Positions 38,607 through 48,473 of a DNA stretch of 64,000 bases are shown piece after piece. Source of the DNA: Hyaloraphidium curvatum (Eukaryota > Monoblepharomycota > Hyaloraphidiomycetes > Hyaloraphidiales > Hyaloraphidiaceae). How positions within the stretch are numbered: the stretch's first letter is position 1; the number at the start of each line of letters is the position of its first letter. The position numbers were made by a program, and so were the translations under genes. The stretch covers positions 248,001-312,000 of the forward strand of contig JAIVFI010000018.1 in NCBI GenBank assembly GCA_025558095.1, given 5' to 3'. The notes under the pieces were generated by a model. It did no database searches and was not told where the DNA came from. It saw nothing but the letters and a program-made list of their open reading frames with translations.

Positions 38607-39104
38607 TCACTTCTTTGCCGCAGCCGCCTCCCTCGCCTTCCGTGCCTCTTGTCCGCCGACGAGAAACCACGCTGTGTGGCCCAGGAAGTCCAGGATGCGC
38701 CTCTTCGAGTCCGCGTCGACCTTTCCTTCGCCCTCGAGCTCGTCCAGCACCGCTCCCATGTGCATGAGCCAGCGCTCCGCCGCGGCGGGGCTCACGTCGA
38801 AAGGAGCATGCCGCCCAATCAGTGCAGGGTGTCCTTTCCGCTCCCAGTACAGTTTTGGACCCCCGAACCTCCCGATGAGGAACTCGTACTGATTTTGAAC
38901 GGCGTCCGCCTCGACACGCGGCGCGAAGATGTCCTTGAACCACGTCTCGCTGTCCGTGTACACACGACGGTAAAATCGCGTCGAGAGAGTCACGAAGAAG
39001 TCATATCCGAGTAGGTCAAACAGGCTCGGCGGTTCATCAACGGCAAAGGCGCGTTCCACGGGGATCCCGGACTTTTCCGACGCGTAGTCCTGGAGAGATT
39101 GCAT
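38607..39104 (-). CDS. Truncated (2/2) haemoglobin
   Basis: Small haem protein of the truncated-globin superfamily, about 165 residues. Features: LGYDFFVTLSTRFYRRVYTD (helix B/C), LIGRFGGPKLYWERKGHPAL with the GGP turn before the F helix, proximal His in IGRHAPFDVSPAAAERWLMH, and a final H helix AWFLVGGQEARK. The presence of Tyr/Phe-rich B helix and ...RHxPF...RWL resembles bacterial/plant group II forms. The frame continues upstream to an ATG at 39317, which would overlap the GRX5 start region; ATG 39104 directly precedes the globin fold and is preferred. Function (NO, O2 or redox chemistry) is not decided by sequence. The neighbour GRX5 is an iron-sulfur factor. Confidence 0.84.
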   Translation of the reverse strand: MQSLQDYASEKSGIPVERAFAVDEPPSLFDLLGYDFFVTLSTRFYRRVYTDSETWFKDIFAPRVEADAVQNQYEFLIGRFGGPKLYWERKGHPALIGRHAPFDVSPAAAERWLMHMGAVLDELEGEGKVDADSKRRILDFLGHTAWFLVGGQEARKAREAAAAKK

Positions 39105-39284
39105 CGATTCACAGAGGAAAGCGGCGGCAGAGGGAGAAGTAGTAGCCTGCCGAGGGAAGATGCCGAGGGAAGAACAGCAGGCGGGACGAGAAGCGCGGAA
39201 GGAAGTGGAGTGCGGGAGGTGACGCGGCCCGGCCGCGGAGCCGAGTCGTCCTCCGCCGCGTGCGATCCACAACCTTCCCGTGCG

Positions 39285-40000
39285 ATGTCTCGCGCCTTCC
39301 TCCTGACCGTGGGACATCAAAGAATAGTCTGAAACACTCTACCGTAGCTCATCGCTCCATTCCCGCCCCGACTGGACTCGCAACGGCAGGCCCGGGTCGG
39401 CGCGCTCTCCCGTGCTTCCACCCTCCCTGCCCCCTCGGCCCGCACCGCCGTGCCTTTTCTCGCCGGTTCGCGGAGATGGCTCTCTGATGCGCTGCGGGAA
39501 ATGCTGGACAAGGTGGCTGGAGCCCGGTTCTTGGGAAGACGGAGCGGGTGCCAACGGATCGTGCCGTGTCGCAGGAGACCAAGGGGAACGACGTCGTCCT
39601 TTTCATGAAGGGGACGCCGGATGCGCCGCGATGTGGCTACTCGAGGGCGGCGGTGCAGATTCTGCAGGTCAACGGTCGGTTGCTGGACGGCGAAGGTGGA
39701 CCGGATGGCAAGGCTCACATTTGAATAACAGGGGTGGACATGGCAAAGCTGAAGGCCTACGACGTGCTCTCTGATGAGGATCTCCGGACCGGGATCAAGG
39801 AATACTCGTGGGTTATTGCGTCTCTCGGCCCCGGACAATTCTGATTGCCGTCCGAATTCAGCAACTGGCCCACGATCCCCCAGATCTACGTCAAGGGCGA
39901 GTTTCTTGGCGGTGCCGACATCCTCTACAACATGCACAACAGCGGGGAGCTCGAGCAGCTGCTCGTCAAGGAGGGAATCGTGCCGAAGAGCGAGGAGTGA
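39285..40000 (+). CDS. GRX5: Mitochondrial monothiol glutaredoxin Grx5
   Basis: Matrix monothiol glutaredoxin that passes Fe-S clusters from the ISCU scaffold to acceptors. Five exons: 39285-39308 (24 nt), 39390-39512, 39575-39674, 39732-39807, 39862-40000; 153 residues. The spliced N-terminus is an Arg/Ser/Ala presequence ([16 protein letters not shown]). The core has [19 protein letters not shown], the cis-Pro segment [20 protein letters not shown] and C-terminal [16 protein letters not shown]. The active site is CGYS rather than the usual CGFS. The tiny first exon is inferred because it restores a continuous presequence in frame. The stop is 50 bp from the J-protein stop. Confidence 0.9.
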
Positions 40001-40050
40001 TTCTGCTGCCACCGTGTTCAAGATTGAGCTCTTAACATAGTATCTAGCCC

Positions 40051-41664
40051 TCATTCGGGTTTCGTCGACTCGTAAATCTCGCCCAGCGCGTCCAGAGCCA
40101 CGCACCGCCGCCGACGCACCTCGCGCCCGCGCTCCTGGTCGCCCGCGACCACCTCGCAGACCTCCTTGATCACAGAGAGCAGCTCCAGCTTGGAGCCGAG
40201 CCACAAGGCCTCCATGCCCTTTGTCGCGGCCTCCATCTCCAGCTTCCGCGTGAGCTCGGCCTCCTCCTCGGGCGTGAGCTCCTTCTCCCCCTTCTTGGGC
40301 TTGGGCGGTTCGCGCGGCTCCCCGTCCTCGCCCGCCTCCCGGGCCTTTTTCCGCTCCTCCAGCTCCTGCCTGGAAAGGGAAACAACAGTCACCATCGGAT
40401 CGACGGTGTCGAGGTAGCGAGATGTCTCACAGCTTCGAGAAAGAGGCCTGCAGCTCGTATGCCACCTTCACCGTCGAGTACGTTTCCGAAAGAAGGTGCC
40501 GCTTTTCCCGCAGCCCGCCCATGAAGCGGGCGCCGAATCCCCATATCCTTCGCCCGATGCCGCCCGTCTCCACGTCCAGCTGCACGAGGTGCTGCCGCGC
40601 CTGCAGCCGGTACATGGTCCCGAGCGCGTGCAGCAGCTCCACGCCAAAGTTCTCCTTCCGCAGCTCGCCCGCCTCCTTCGAAAACCACTTTCGGAACTCC
40701 TCCATCGCCTGCCGTTCCTCCTCGGCGTGGCGCGAGAGGTGCTCCGCGGCGTCCTCTCCCTCGGCGGGGAGCGGGAAGGCCGACACGTATCGTTCCAAGC
40801 GCCCCGACAGCTTCTCCGAAAGCCGCTTCACGCGGGCCGCATGCTCCTCCTCCCGCTTCTGCTTCTTCTCGGCCTCGTCTTCGGACTTTGCGTCGGAGCC
40901 CGACTTGGAAGCCACCGACTTGTTGAGCGCGTCGCCGAAATCCTTGGCGATCGCAATGTCTCCGATGATGTCTGGCAACGATGTGTCGTCAGCACAAGAG
41001 CAGAACAAAGATTGAAATCGAGCCCACCGATGAAGGCTTCGCCCCCGAACTGCCCGCGAAAGAATTCGACAGGGTCGGCGAAGATGGCCGCGGCCGCGGC
41101 CTCCGTGTCCTCTCCCCCGCCCGGCGCAAACGCAGCAGCCCCATACCGGTTGTAGGCCGAGCGCAGTTGGGGGTCCGACAGGACCTGGTACGCCCTCGAG
41201 ACCTTCTTGAACACCTCTTCCGCGTGCGGATCCCCGGGGTTCTTGTCCGGGTGGTGCTTCTGGGCCAGGAAGTAGTACGACTTCTTGATCTCGCCCGCAC
41301 TCGCGGCGGGCGACACATTCAGCGTGTCGTACAGGTCCGTTTCGAGCGGGTCCTCGTCCGTTCCGGTCCGCTTCCGCGCTTTGCCGTTGGCGCGCTTCTC
41401 GGGCGCCTCGACGGGCACGGTGTTGGGCGCGGAGCACACGTAGCACTCGACACGGTAGCCGTCCGGCGGCGGCGGGCCCTCGGGCTCGAACTGGAAGCGC
41501 GAGCGGCACGCCGAGCACTGCGCGACGCGGGGCTCGACCACGGCGTGCGACCGCAGCAGCGGGGGGCGGGGCGACGGCGTCCGCGCGGGGCTCGCATCGT
41601 GGAACTGATCGTTGTCCTCGCCGTCCTCCGGCGCTCCCGGCGGCGGCCTCGTCGGCGGGTCCAT
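40051..41664 (-). CDS. J-domain co-chaperone with DNAJ-X domain (Caj1/Djp1-like)
   Basis: Class III Hsp40 expected to stimulate cytosolic Hsp70. Three exons (minus): 41028-41664, 40431-40971, 40051-40369; 498 residues. The N-terminus carries a CxxC...CxxC zinc-ribbon-like element (CSACRSRFQFEPE, CYVCS). It is followed by a J domain (YDTLNVSPAASAGEIKKSYY, HPD in AQKHHPDKNPGD, FKKVSRAYQVLSDPQLRSAY). The C-terminal DNAJ-X domain includes FIDIIGDIAIAKDFGDALNK, LLHALGTMYRLQARQHLVQ, a charged linker and MEALWLGSKLELLSVIKEVC. Yeast relatives act with Hsp70 in the cytosol and peroxisome import. Divergent from the BTB gene, 115 bp apart. Confidence 0.9.
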
Positions 41665-41779
41665 CGCCGGTTGATTGTTGTCGGGCGTCCCTCGTCCCTC
41701 CCGCCTCCCCACGTGACGACGTGGCGGTCGACACCGCCCCGCCTCACCTCCTCCCACATCGCCGCAGCTTGTGGCCGCG

Positions 41780-42657
41780 ATGGACTCGCCGCCGATGTCG
41801 CCCGGGTCGCCGCCCCCCCAGCGGACCTTCGAACCGGAGCGCGTTATTCGCTTGACTGTCGGGGGCACCCTCTTCTTGACCACCCTGGGCACCCTGACCC
41901 TGTCCGAGCCCGACTCGATGCTCGCCGCGATGTGGGCGAACATGGGCACCCGCGCACCGGCCTGCTACGTGGGTGGATCCGCCGCGATAAGCCGCTGGCT
42001 GCTGACCTGTCTCCCACCTCCCTGCTCCCTCCGCCCTTCTCCGCTCCCTCCGCCCTCACCTTCTCTCCTTTCTTCTCTGTTTTCTCCTCGTCCTTGCCTT
42101 CGAAGGACCCCGCAACCGACAGCTACTTCCTAGATAGGGACCCGGAGCGGTTCCGCGTCGTCCTGAACTACCTGCGGACCCTCACGCCGCGGCTGCCGGC
42201 GGACGGGGCCGTCACCTGGGAGATGCTGCTCGACGAGGCGCGCTTCTTCGGCATGGAGAAGCTCGAGCGCCATGTCGTGGAGGAAATCGAGGGCGAAAAG
42301 AGGGCCAAGGCCGTCGGCAAGGGCGGGGCCACGTACTACCTGCTCAGGCTGAGCCGGACCAACGTGCGGCCGGGACCGGACGGACCCTCCTCCGACTTCC
42401 GCGTGGACGGCTCTGACGTCTGCTCGTGTCTGCTCTGGGACTCGCCGCCCGCCGGCGCACCGTTCACCCCGTCGGTGCCGTCGGTCACGGACATGGAGAG
42501 GCTCGATTACGAGCTGGCAAACTTCCTCGCCGGCGCGGGCCAGCAACTGAACGCCGAACTCGAGCGTTTGTACCGGATGGGGTTCCGAGTCTGCGGTTTC
42601 AGCCCCAACAAACAGGTCTCCTATGGGGGAACGTTAATGTTCCGCAAGTCGATCTAG
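41780..42657 (+). CDS. BTB/POZ (T1/KCTD-type) domain protein
   Basis: Protein with a KCTD/T1-type BTB oligomerisation domain, possibly a cullin-3 adaptor. Exons 41780-41968 and 42106-42657 (137-nt intron, GTGGGT donor); 246 residues. The T1 signature reads IRLTVGGTLFLTTLGTLTL, SMLAAMW, then YFLDRDPERFRVVLNYLRT and LLDEARFFGMEKLERHVVEE. The C-terminal ~130 residues do not match a family I know and end MGFRVCGFSPNK...MFRKSI, reminiscent of KCTD C-terminal regions. The intron falls between the GG(V/T) strand and the DRDP motif. Confidence 0.85.
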
Positions 42658-42781
42658 GTTCGCGGAGTCTCTGATTGTCATGTGTTTCGGGTTCGATCTG
42701 GCCTCGCAGAATCACTCATTTCCATGGTATTATACGGGTATCGTCCATTGCAATGTAAGCAAAGCCAAAGGGGATATGAAA

Positions 42782-43627
42782 TCATCGCCACCAATTGTAC
42801 AAGCCCATGCCCTCCTCCTGGATAGAGCCCTAGCCGTCGTTCAATCAGCATTCGGCGCACGAGCGGGGCCGGGAAGCAACGAGGACTCACGATGACCTGG
42901 AAGGGCACTTCTCGCGCTGGCGGTTCCGCAGCCCCCGGAACCTGCTCGTCCATCTTGTCCGGTACCGGCTCCGTGTCGATGAATTTGAGCATCAGCACGC
43001 GGAAAACAATGTCGCTCGATCGATCCAGCGGCAGCTCCTGCACTCCGTTCTCGGTTTCGAACTTCCAGACGAACTGGGCCTGCGACACGTTGCTGCGACC
43101 AACCCTAATCAGAAACCAAGCCCATATGCTCGTGTAAAGAGATCCCACTACTCCGAATTCGGTGGAAGCTGGCTTTCCGGGATGAATATGTCGTCGAAAA
43201 AGTCCATCGACACTGCCGACCCCGCAATGAGCGCATGGTCCCCACGAGGTCCCACTCCGGCTCACCCTTGATCCCGCCGTCGGAGCCCGGGCTGCTCGAG
43301 ACCACCTTGCCCACCAGCACCTCGCCGACCTGGGGCCGGAAGCACACCAGGCGGAATCGCACCTTGACCCGGTAGGAGCCGTCGAAGCACGCATCGACCT
43401 CCGCTTCCCCCAGCGCGAGGAGGTCAAAAACGCGTATGCAGAGGCCGACGTTGTGCAGGACCTGCCGCGGGCCGGTAAGGCGCCAGCGGACCCGAGGACC
43501 GCGAAGCAGGTCCGACCTTGTTCGCGTACTTCTTGTTCAGCGCGTCCGTGACCGCCGCATTTCGCGTCTTTCCGAACTCGGACGGTGCCACTTGCACAAC
43601 GTCCTTGAGCAGGGAAAGCACGAACAT
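42782..43627 (-). CDS. RPC25: RNA polymerase III subunit Rpc25 (Rpc8)
   Basis: Stalk subunit of RNA polymerase III, equivalent to Rpb7, needed for initiation. Five exons (minus): 43517-43627, 43266-43461, 43152-43212, 42891-43092, 42782-42829; 205 residues, the family's usual length. It begins MFVLSLLKDVVQVAPSEFG, then LNKKYANKVLHNVGLCIRVF, KVRFRLVCFRPQVGEVLVGK, VSMDFFDDIFIPESQLPPNS, QFVWKFETENGVQELPLDRS, DIVFRVLMLKFIDTEP and the C-terminal GSIQEEGMGLYNWWR. The last exon is 48 nt. Every junction restores a conserved segment. It shares a 143-bp divergent promoter with RAB3GAP1. Confidence 0.93.
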
Positions 43628-43760
43628 CGGCCGCGGAACACGGGGCGCGGTTGGTTTGCTTGCTTGATTGGACCCGCTCAGGCCGAAGCCGAGACTCCTC
43701 GCGCTCGATGCCCTCTGCCGGCTAAGCGACGCAGCGGCCCCGCGATTCGTGGGCCGTTTC

Positions 43761-43769
43761 ATGCCTTGA
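43761..43769 (+). other. Two-codon upstream ORF before RAB3GAP1
   Basis: ATG-CCT-TGA ends one base before the A of the RAB3GAP1 start ATG (43771). If transcribed, it could reduce initiation or rely on reinitiation. Confidence 0.4.
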
Positions 43770-43770
43770 A

Positions 43771-46700
43771 ATGGCCGAACCATTTGGCTTCGAGCGGGAG
43801 AGCGTCGTCCCGGACGCGGAGCCGCGGGACGACCCTGAAGGGGCGGACGAGGAGGGCTCGGAAGACGAGGAGGTCTTCGAGGTGGGCAATGTCTCGATCT
43901 CGCTCGTTTCATTTGGCTGAATGGGTTCCCACCGGACGCGTTCCTCAGATCGTGGACGTGGGTAGCCCGGCTCCAGTATCTGCCCCGATTGCGTGCTCAT
44001 GGACTGCTCGGCGCGTCTTCTAGTACACCGCGGCTTCGCCTTGGGAGCGATTCATTACTTCGATCGAACAGGCATTGACCAACTGGCATGTCGGCGACGG
44101 GTCTTTGGGCGTCCTGGATCCCGCGAAACGCGGTGACGAAGAGGGCGACGCGGACGTTCGCGTCCGCTCCGAGGTCGTGCGACTCGGGGACGCGGCATAC
44201 ACGCTTTCGTACCATGCCTTTTGCCCCGTCGGTGCTTGGGTTCGCTGGGAGGAGCCCGAACCGCGGCCGGACGAGCTTGCTGGGTGCCGGGCGGAGTTTC
44301 CTCCCACGACGTCGGCCCACGGATCCGGACCCCAGCCGCACGTGCTGCACCGTCAAACGGGTCTGACCCACTTCCTCACGCTCGCGGCCGCGGACTCGGA
44401 GCCCACGTTTGATCTGTCGACCAACAGGCTGCTCGCTTCCTCGCTGTCCGTCGCGCTGCACAACACCGCGTGCTCCCTGCCGGCTTTCGTTCCCCAGGGC
44501 CCTTCCCGTAGGGCCTTGTACACGGGCACGATGCTCGCCGGCGGAACGTTGGGCGACGTGGAGGTCAAGTTTAGGTCCTACCTTGACGGGCGCGGGACCA
44601 AGCTGGTGACCCCGGCCGACCTGGTCCAGCTCGCAGAAGCCCGGCTGGATCTCGAAACGGAAAACGATCTTTCCAGTGGGTCGGATTGCGTGAGTCTTGC
44701 AGCCGTCGGCTTATTCAAACGGATCCTCCAGCATTCCGCGACACTGCCCTAATGACCGCCCTCTTCACCTACCTCTACAAGCCCATCGTGGCTCCTCCTC
44801 TGAGTCCTTCCACCTCTCGTGCTCTTCCTCCCCTCCCGATTGGCACTCGCGGTACCTCCCTCGCGATCCTCAAGCTGGAGTGCCATTTTCCCTCGCTCAG
44901 CTTTCCCCCTTCGGACGATCCTGCCGACCCCGATCCGTCTGCCGCCCCGCTCTGGCTTTTGGGACGCGATTGGCGGCCATCCTCGCACCGCCTTGCAGAA
45001 GTTGTGGAGCTCCTCGTTTCGGAGTGGCTGGCAGCGCGGGAGCGCGAGAGCTCGGAGGGATCGGGACGGCGACGACCGTCTTCCCGCCTGGGCGCGGCCA
45101 TCGAAACTTTTGCGGCCAACATGGTCGGACTTGAGGACGAACGATCATCCGGTGAGCCAATGGCCATCGTTGAAACTACCGACGTCTACGCCACGGCCCG
45201 GGCGCTGTTGTCATGGGACTCGTACGAGCGGAAAGGTTCCCGCTGGTCTCCGAGCGCAGGCCCGGCTCCCCGGGGACCTAGCCATCCTCCGACCACTGAG
45301 CAGCTCGTGGCCCGTGCTCCCGGCGGCACGACTGTTCCCTTGGACTCCCTCTTTTGGCAGCTCGCGCACCGACTCCTCGACTGCGCTAGCCCCCAAACAT
45401 CACTCAGCTACCGTCACACGTCCGTCGCATCTTTCCTCCGCGCCACCTGGGCCGAGCTCCTTGACGCCTTAGAACGATGCTGGAACGAAGGCGCCTACGT
45501 TCCGGGGGTGAACTGGGCTGGCGACCCTGATCCGGATGATCTGGACGACACGGACGGGGAAGGGGACGCCGGCGGGACCGCACGTGGAGATGCAATTTCG
45601 GGGGCTGCGCAGGTCCCCAGCGTCGATTTGCGTCGCGCGCTTGTGCACCAGAAGCTCGAGATGCTGAACTGCTGCGTGCACACGCGAAATCGCAGGGTCG
45701 GTCTTCTGCCGGACGGCGAAGGTGGAGGGCACGTCTCGGGACGACGCCGGAGCTCCGAACTGGTGGATCCGCCAGATGCAGGTGTCGGCTCTCCCACACC
45801 TGGAGGCTGGCGAAGCAAAGATGACGAGGAAACGGATGTGGACACCGGCAGACCGACACTTTTGGGATGGAAATCTGGCATGGGTTTGCGCGAAAAGGGG
45901 GCGGACCTGACTAAGCGCCTCCTCGGGTTCGGCGCTGAGAATCGTGCCAAGGATCCGGGAAGCGCAGATCCGCTGGTCAAGCTCTTTGACCACATTGCGG
46001 GCGATGACCCTCCGGGTCCGAACGATGAGGACGACGGGAAGGGTACATGGGGAGAGATTCTCAGTTCGGTGCAGAAGGCTACCGACGGAAGCGGCCCGGG
46101 TACCCCAACCTCGGCAGCCGAGCCGGTGCCGCGATCCGTCGCAACGGAACGGCGCGTTGACGGTTGGAGCGGGGATGAAGCTGAGGACGATGAACAGGAG
46201 GATTCATCCGGTGAGGAGGAGGGTTCTCAAACGGGCGACGTCTTTTACGAGACGATGGAGGACGTACCCTCGTCGCCAAAGGCGCGCCGCGCGCGCCGAA
46301 AGGCGGATCGTGCTCGAATCCCCAGTGAAGATGTGGAGGCTTCCCAGGCTCCAGGAACAGCGAGGCCGCCGGCATCGCAGCCAAGGCCGTTCAAAGCCAG
46401 GAGAAGGGACATGGATCCGATCAGCCCCGTGTCATCTTCAATATCGGACTCGCACAACGCCTTCGGTGCATCCTACCGTTCGGATAGCTTCATCGAGGTC
46501 GAGAACAACTCGAGCCTCGAGTCGCGGCCGAGACCGGCGATGCAACAAGTCTCACCGACCTTGCTCATTGACGACGAGCAGGATGAGCAGGAACGGTCCC
46601 ACGATGAAGGACCCGTGGAAGGAGAGCTCGTCGACGAGGATGAACGGGCCGGTGGCTCGCACGTGCTGTTGGATGCGGCGGGCAAGCCAGTCATGCTCAT

Positions 46701-47796
46701 CAACGGCGCGTCCGAAGTCTGGGTTCCGATCGTGCAAGAGGCGGGCCACATGACCGAGGACATGGTCCAAACTTTGGAGGAGCGATTGGAGAGGCTTGGA
46801 CATGGGCAGGAGGCGGCAAAGGCCCGGGCCGAGTTGCAGACTGCGCACCTGAAGTCGGGTAGGTTCTTGCGTGAAGACCGCACGTGGGCGTCTGACGATG
46901 TGGTTGCAGACATGGAAGCGTTCAAGGCTGCGAATCCCAGGGCTTCGCTTGAGGACTTTGTGCGTTGGCACTCCCCGCGAGATTGTGTGGAAACGACAGA
47001 CTCAGATGGCAATGTCGTGGGCGTCACGCTCAGCCACCGAATGTTGGAGCCTGGCAACCTCTGGCTGGATCTGTGGAAGAGGGCGAGACGGGTCCCGGCG
47101 GCGAATCAAGAGCCTCTCTTTGACTACGAGACGGAGGCTCGTCGTGTTTTGGATGATCTGGGCAACCTGGGGACCTTCGACCTTCTCACGCAGTACGTTT
47201 GCATGAGTGCTTGAGGAGGCGACGGCTCATCTTGTTCCTCAGACTCCTTCCTACCGTCTTCTTCATCGCCTACGATACCCTATCCTCGCACGCTTGCGTA
47301 CGGGAAATACCTCAAGTGAAGAAGGCTGCGGATCATGTCGCAAAGCTGATCGCCCATATCCCATGGGACCACATCCGGTAGGTTCGCGAGGAATTTGTTG
47401 TCTTCGGTTGTCTTGACTCCGTCGCGCGACAGCTGGGGCGATCTGGAAGAGGTCAAAAGGCGCTTTGCGAACGTGCTTTCTGCCATCCAGGATCTCGAAG
47501 ACCACGTTGCACGGGCCAACGATATGTTGCTCGAGCTGCCGGACCAGTACTCTATGGTGGAGCGGCTGCTCTCGGGCACCGATACAGTGGTGCAAGATGG
47601 GCCGGAGCGGGATGCGGTCTGGCAGCTGTTCAGCGAAGGGGATCTGTTGCGGTCTCCGTCCTCCAGGGAGTTTGTGCTCAGGGCGACAGCGGCACGCGGT
47701 GGTGCCACGGCGTCATCGATGCAACGGTTCTACTTCTTGCTCAAGGATGGAGAAGCGCGAGTAATGGAAGTCCTCTCGCGGCCCGGAAACTTCTAA
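43771..47796 (+). CDS. RAB3GAP1: Rab3 GTPase-activating protein catalytic subunit
   Basis: Catalytic subunit of the Rab3GAP complex, which in animals is a GAP/GEF for Rab GTPases (Rab3, Rab18) in membrane traffic and autophagy. Five exons: 43771-43881, 44024-44675, 44732-47192, 47243-47377, 47433-47796; 1,240 residues. N-terminal EYTAASPWERFITSIEQAL, FDLSTNRLLASSLSVALHNT, then LVHQKLEMLNCCVHTRN. The Rab3GAP catalytic domain shows KSGRFLREDRTWASDDVVAD, ANPRASLEDFVRWHSPRD (with the conserved Arg) and PGNLWLDLWKRARRVPA. The C-terminal helices include LLTQLLPTVFFIAYDTL and FSAI-type EEVKRRFANVLSAIQDLE. A ~300-residue acidic linker separates the halves. No gene for the non-catalytic subunit is in this window. 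Confidence 0.93.
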
Positions 47797-47852
47797 TACC
47801 ACGATGTCACGACGATGGTATAACAATTCAAATGACGAAGATCATGGCAAGA

Positions 47853-48306
47853 TCATTTGGAAGTAAAGAAGCGCTTCAGCGCGTCGAGGTCCGTCAGGTG
47901 TACGTAGCGATCCAGCTTCGCAACAGCTTGTCCATCCTCGAACTTCAGCAAACAAGGCACGGATCTGATCATATTCCGATAAGGATGAGCTTTTGATTCC
48001 CACTCTTCCTTGGTGCCGACGCGAGCCTGGACCAGCACAACGCGGTGGCCCTCGAGAACTGCCTCCCTGTACGCGCTCACGATCCACGGGTCGGCAGTCA
48101 CACATTCGAGGCACTTGAGACCACCGTGAGCTCCAAGCAAATACACCGAGCAGCGCCATGCTCACCCAAGATTGCTCATTTGCTTCCATCTCCGACCCAA
48201 AGAACCAGCAGACCACGGGTGCTCCGTCCGCGGAGCCGTTGATCGCCGCAAAGTCGGCATCAAAGTGCGCCGGGTCCCGGATTTCGGGGAAAGCGTTGGG
48301 ATCCAT
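47853..48306 (-). CDS. TXNDC17: TXNDC17/TRP14-like thioredoxin domain protein
   Basis: Small thioredoxin-fold protein (DUF953 family) that in animals reduces disulfides and persulfides with thioredoxin reductase. Exons (minus) 48166-48306 and 47853-48113, joined across a 52-nt intron; 133 residues. Splicing brings the Trp of one exon next to the Cys of the next, creating the active site WCLEC (WCPDC in the human protein). Other landmarks are VVCWFFGSEMEANEQSW, CVTADPWIVSAYREAVLE, VLVQARVGTKEEWESKAHPY, cis-Pro in SVPCLLKFEDGQAV. The intron position inside the active-site motif is notable. Divergent from the EST1-like gene. Confidence 0.88.
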
Positions 48307-48473
48307 GTGGATGGACAGACTTTGCGAACTGGAAAGGGCTTGGCTTGGTGGGTGCGCGTACTGTAACGGGTGCGCGAAAGCAGACCGCGGCTGACGCGTC
48401 CTGCGTCCGGCACGGGGATCGAGATGAAGAATAGTACAATCTCTCTCTGAGCCGCGAGGTCGGCAACCCCGCG

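Noticed and set aside
39105-39317. Extended N-terminus for the truncated haemoglobin
   Set aside because: It would overlap the GRX5 start region and adds no globin sequence; still possible as a mitochondrial presequence, so the choice is provisional.
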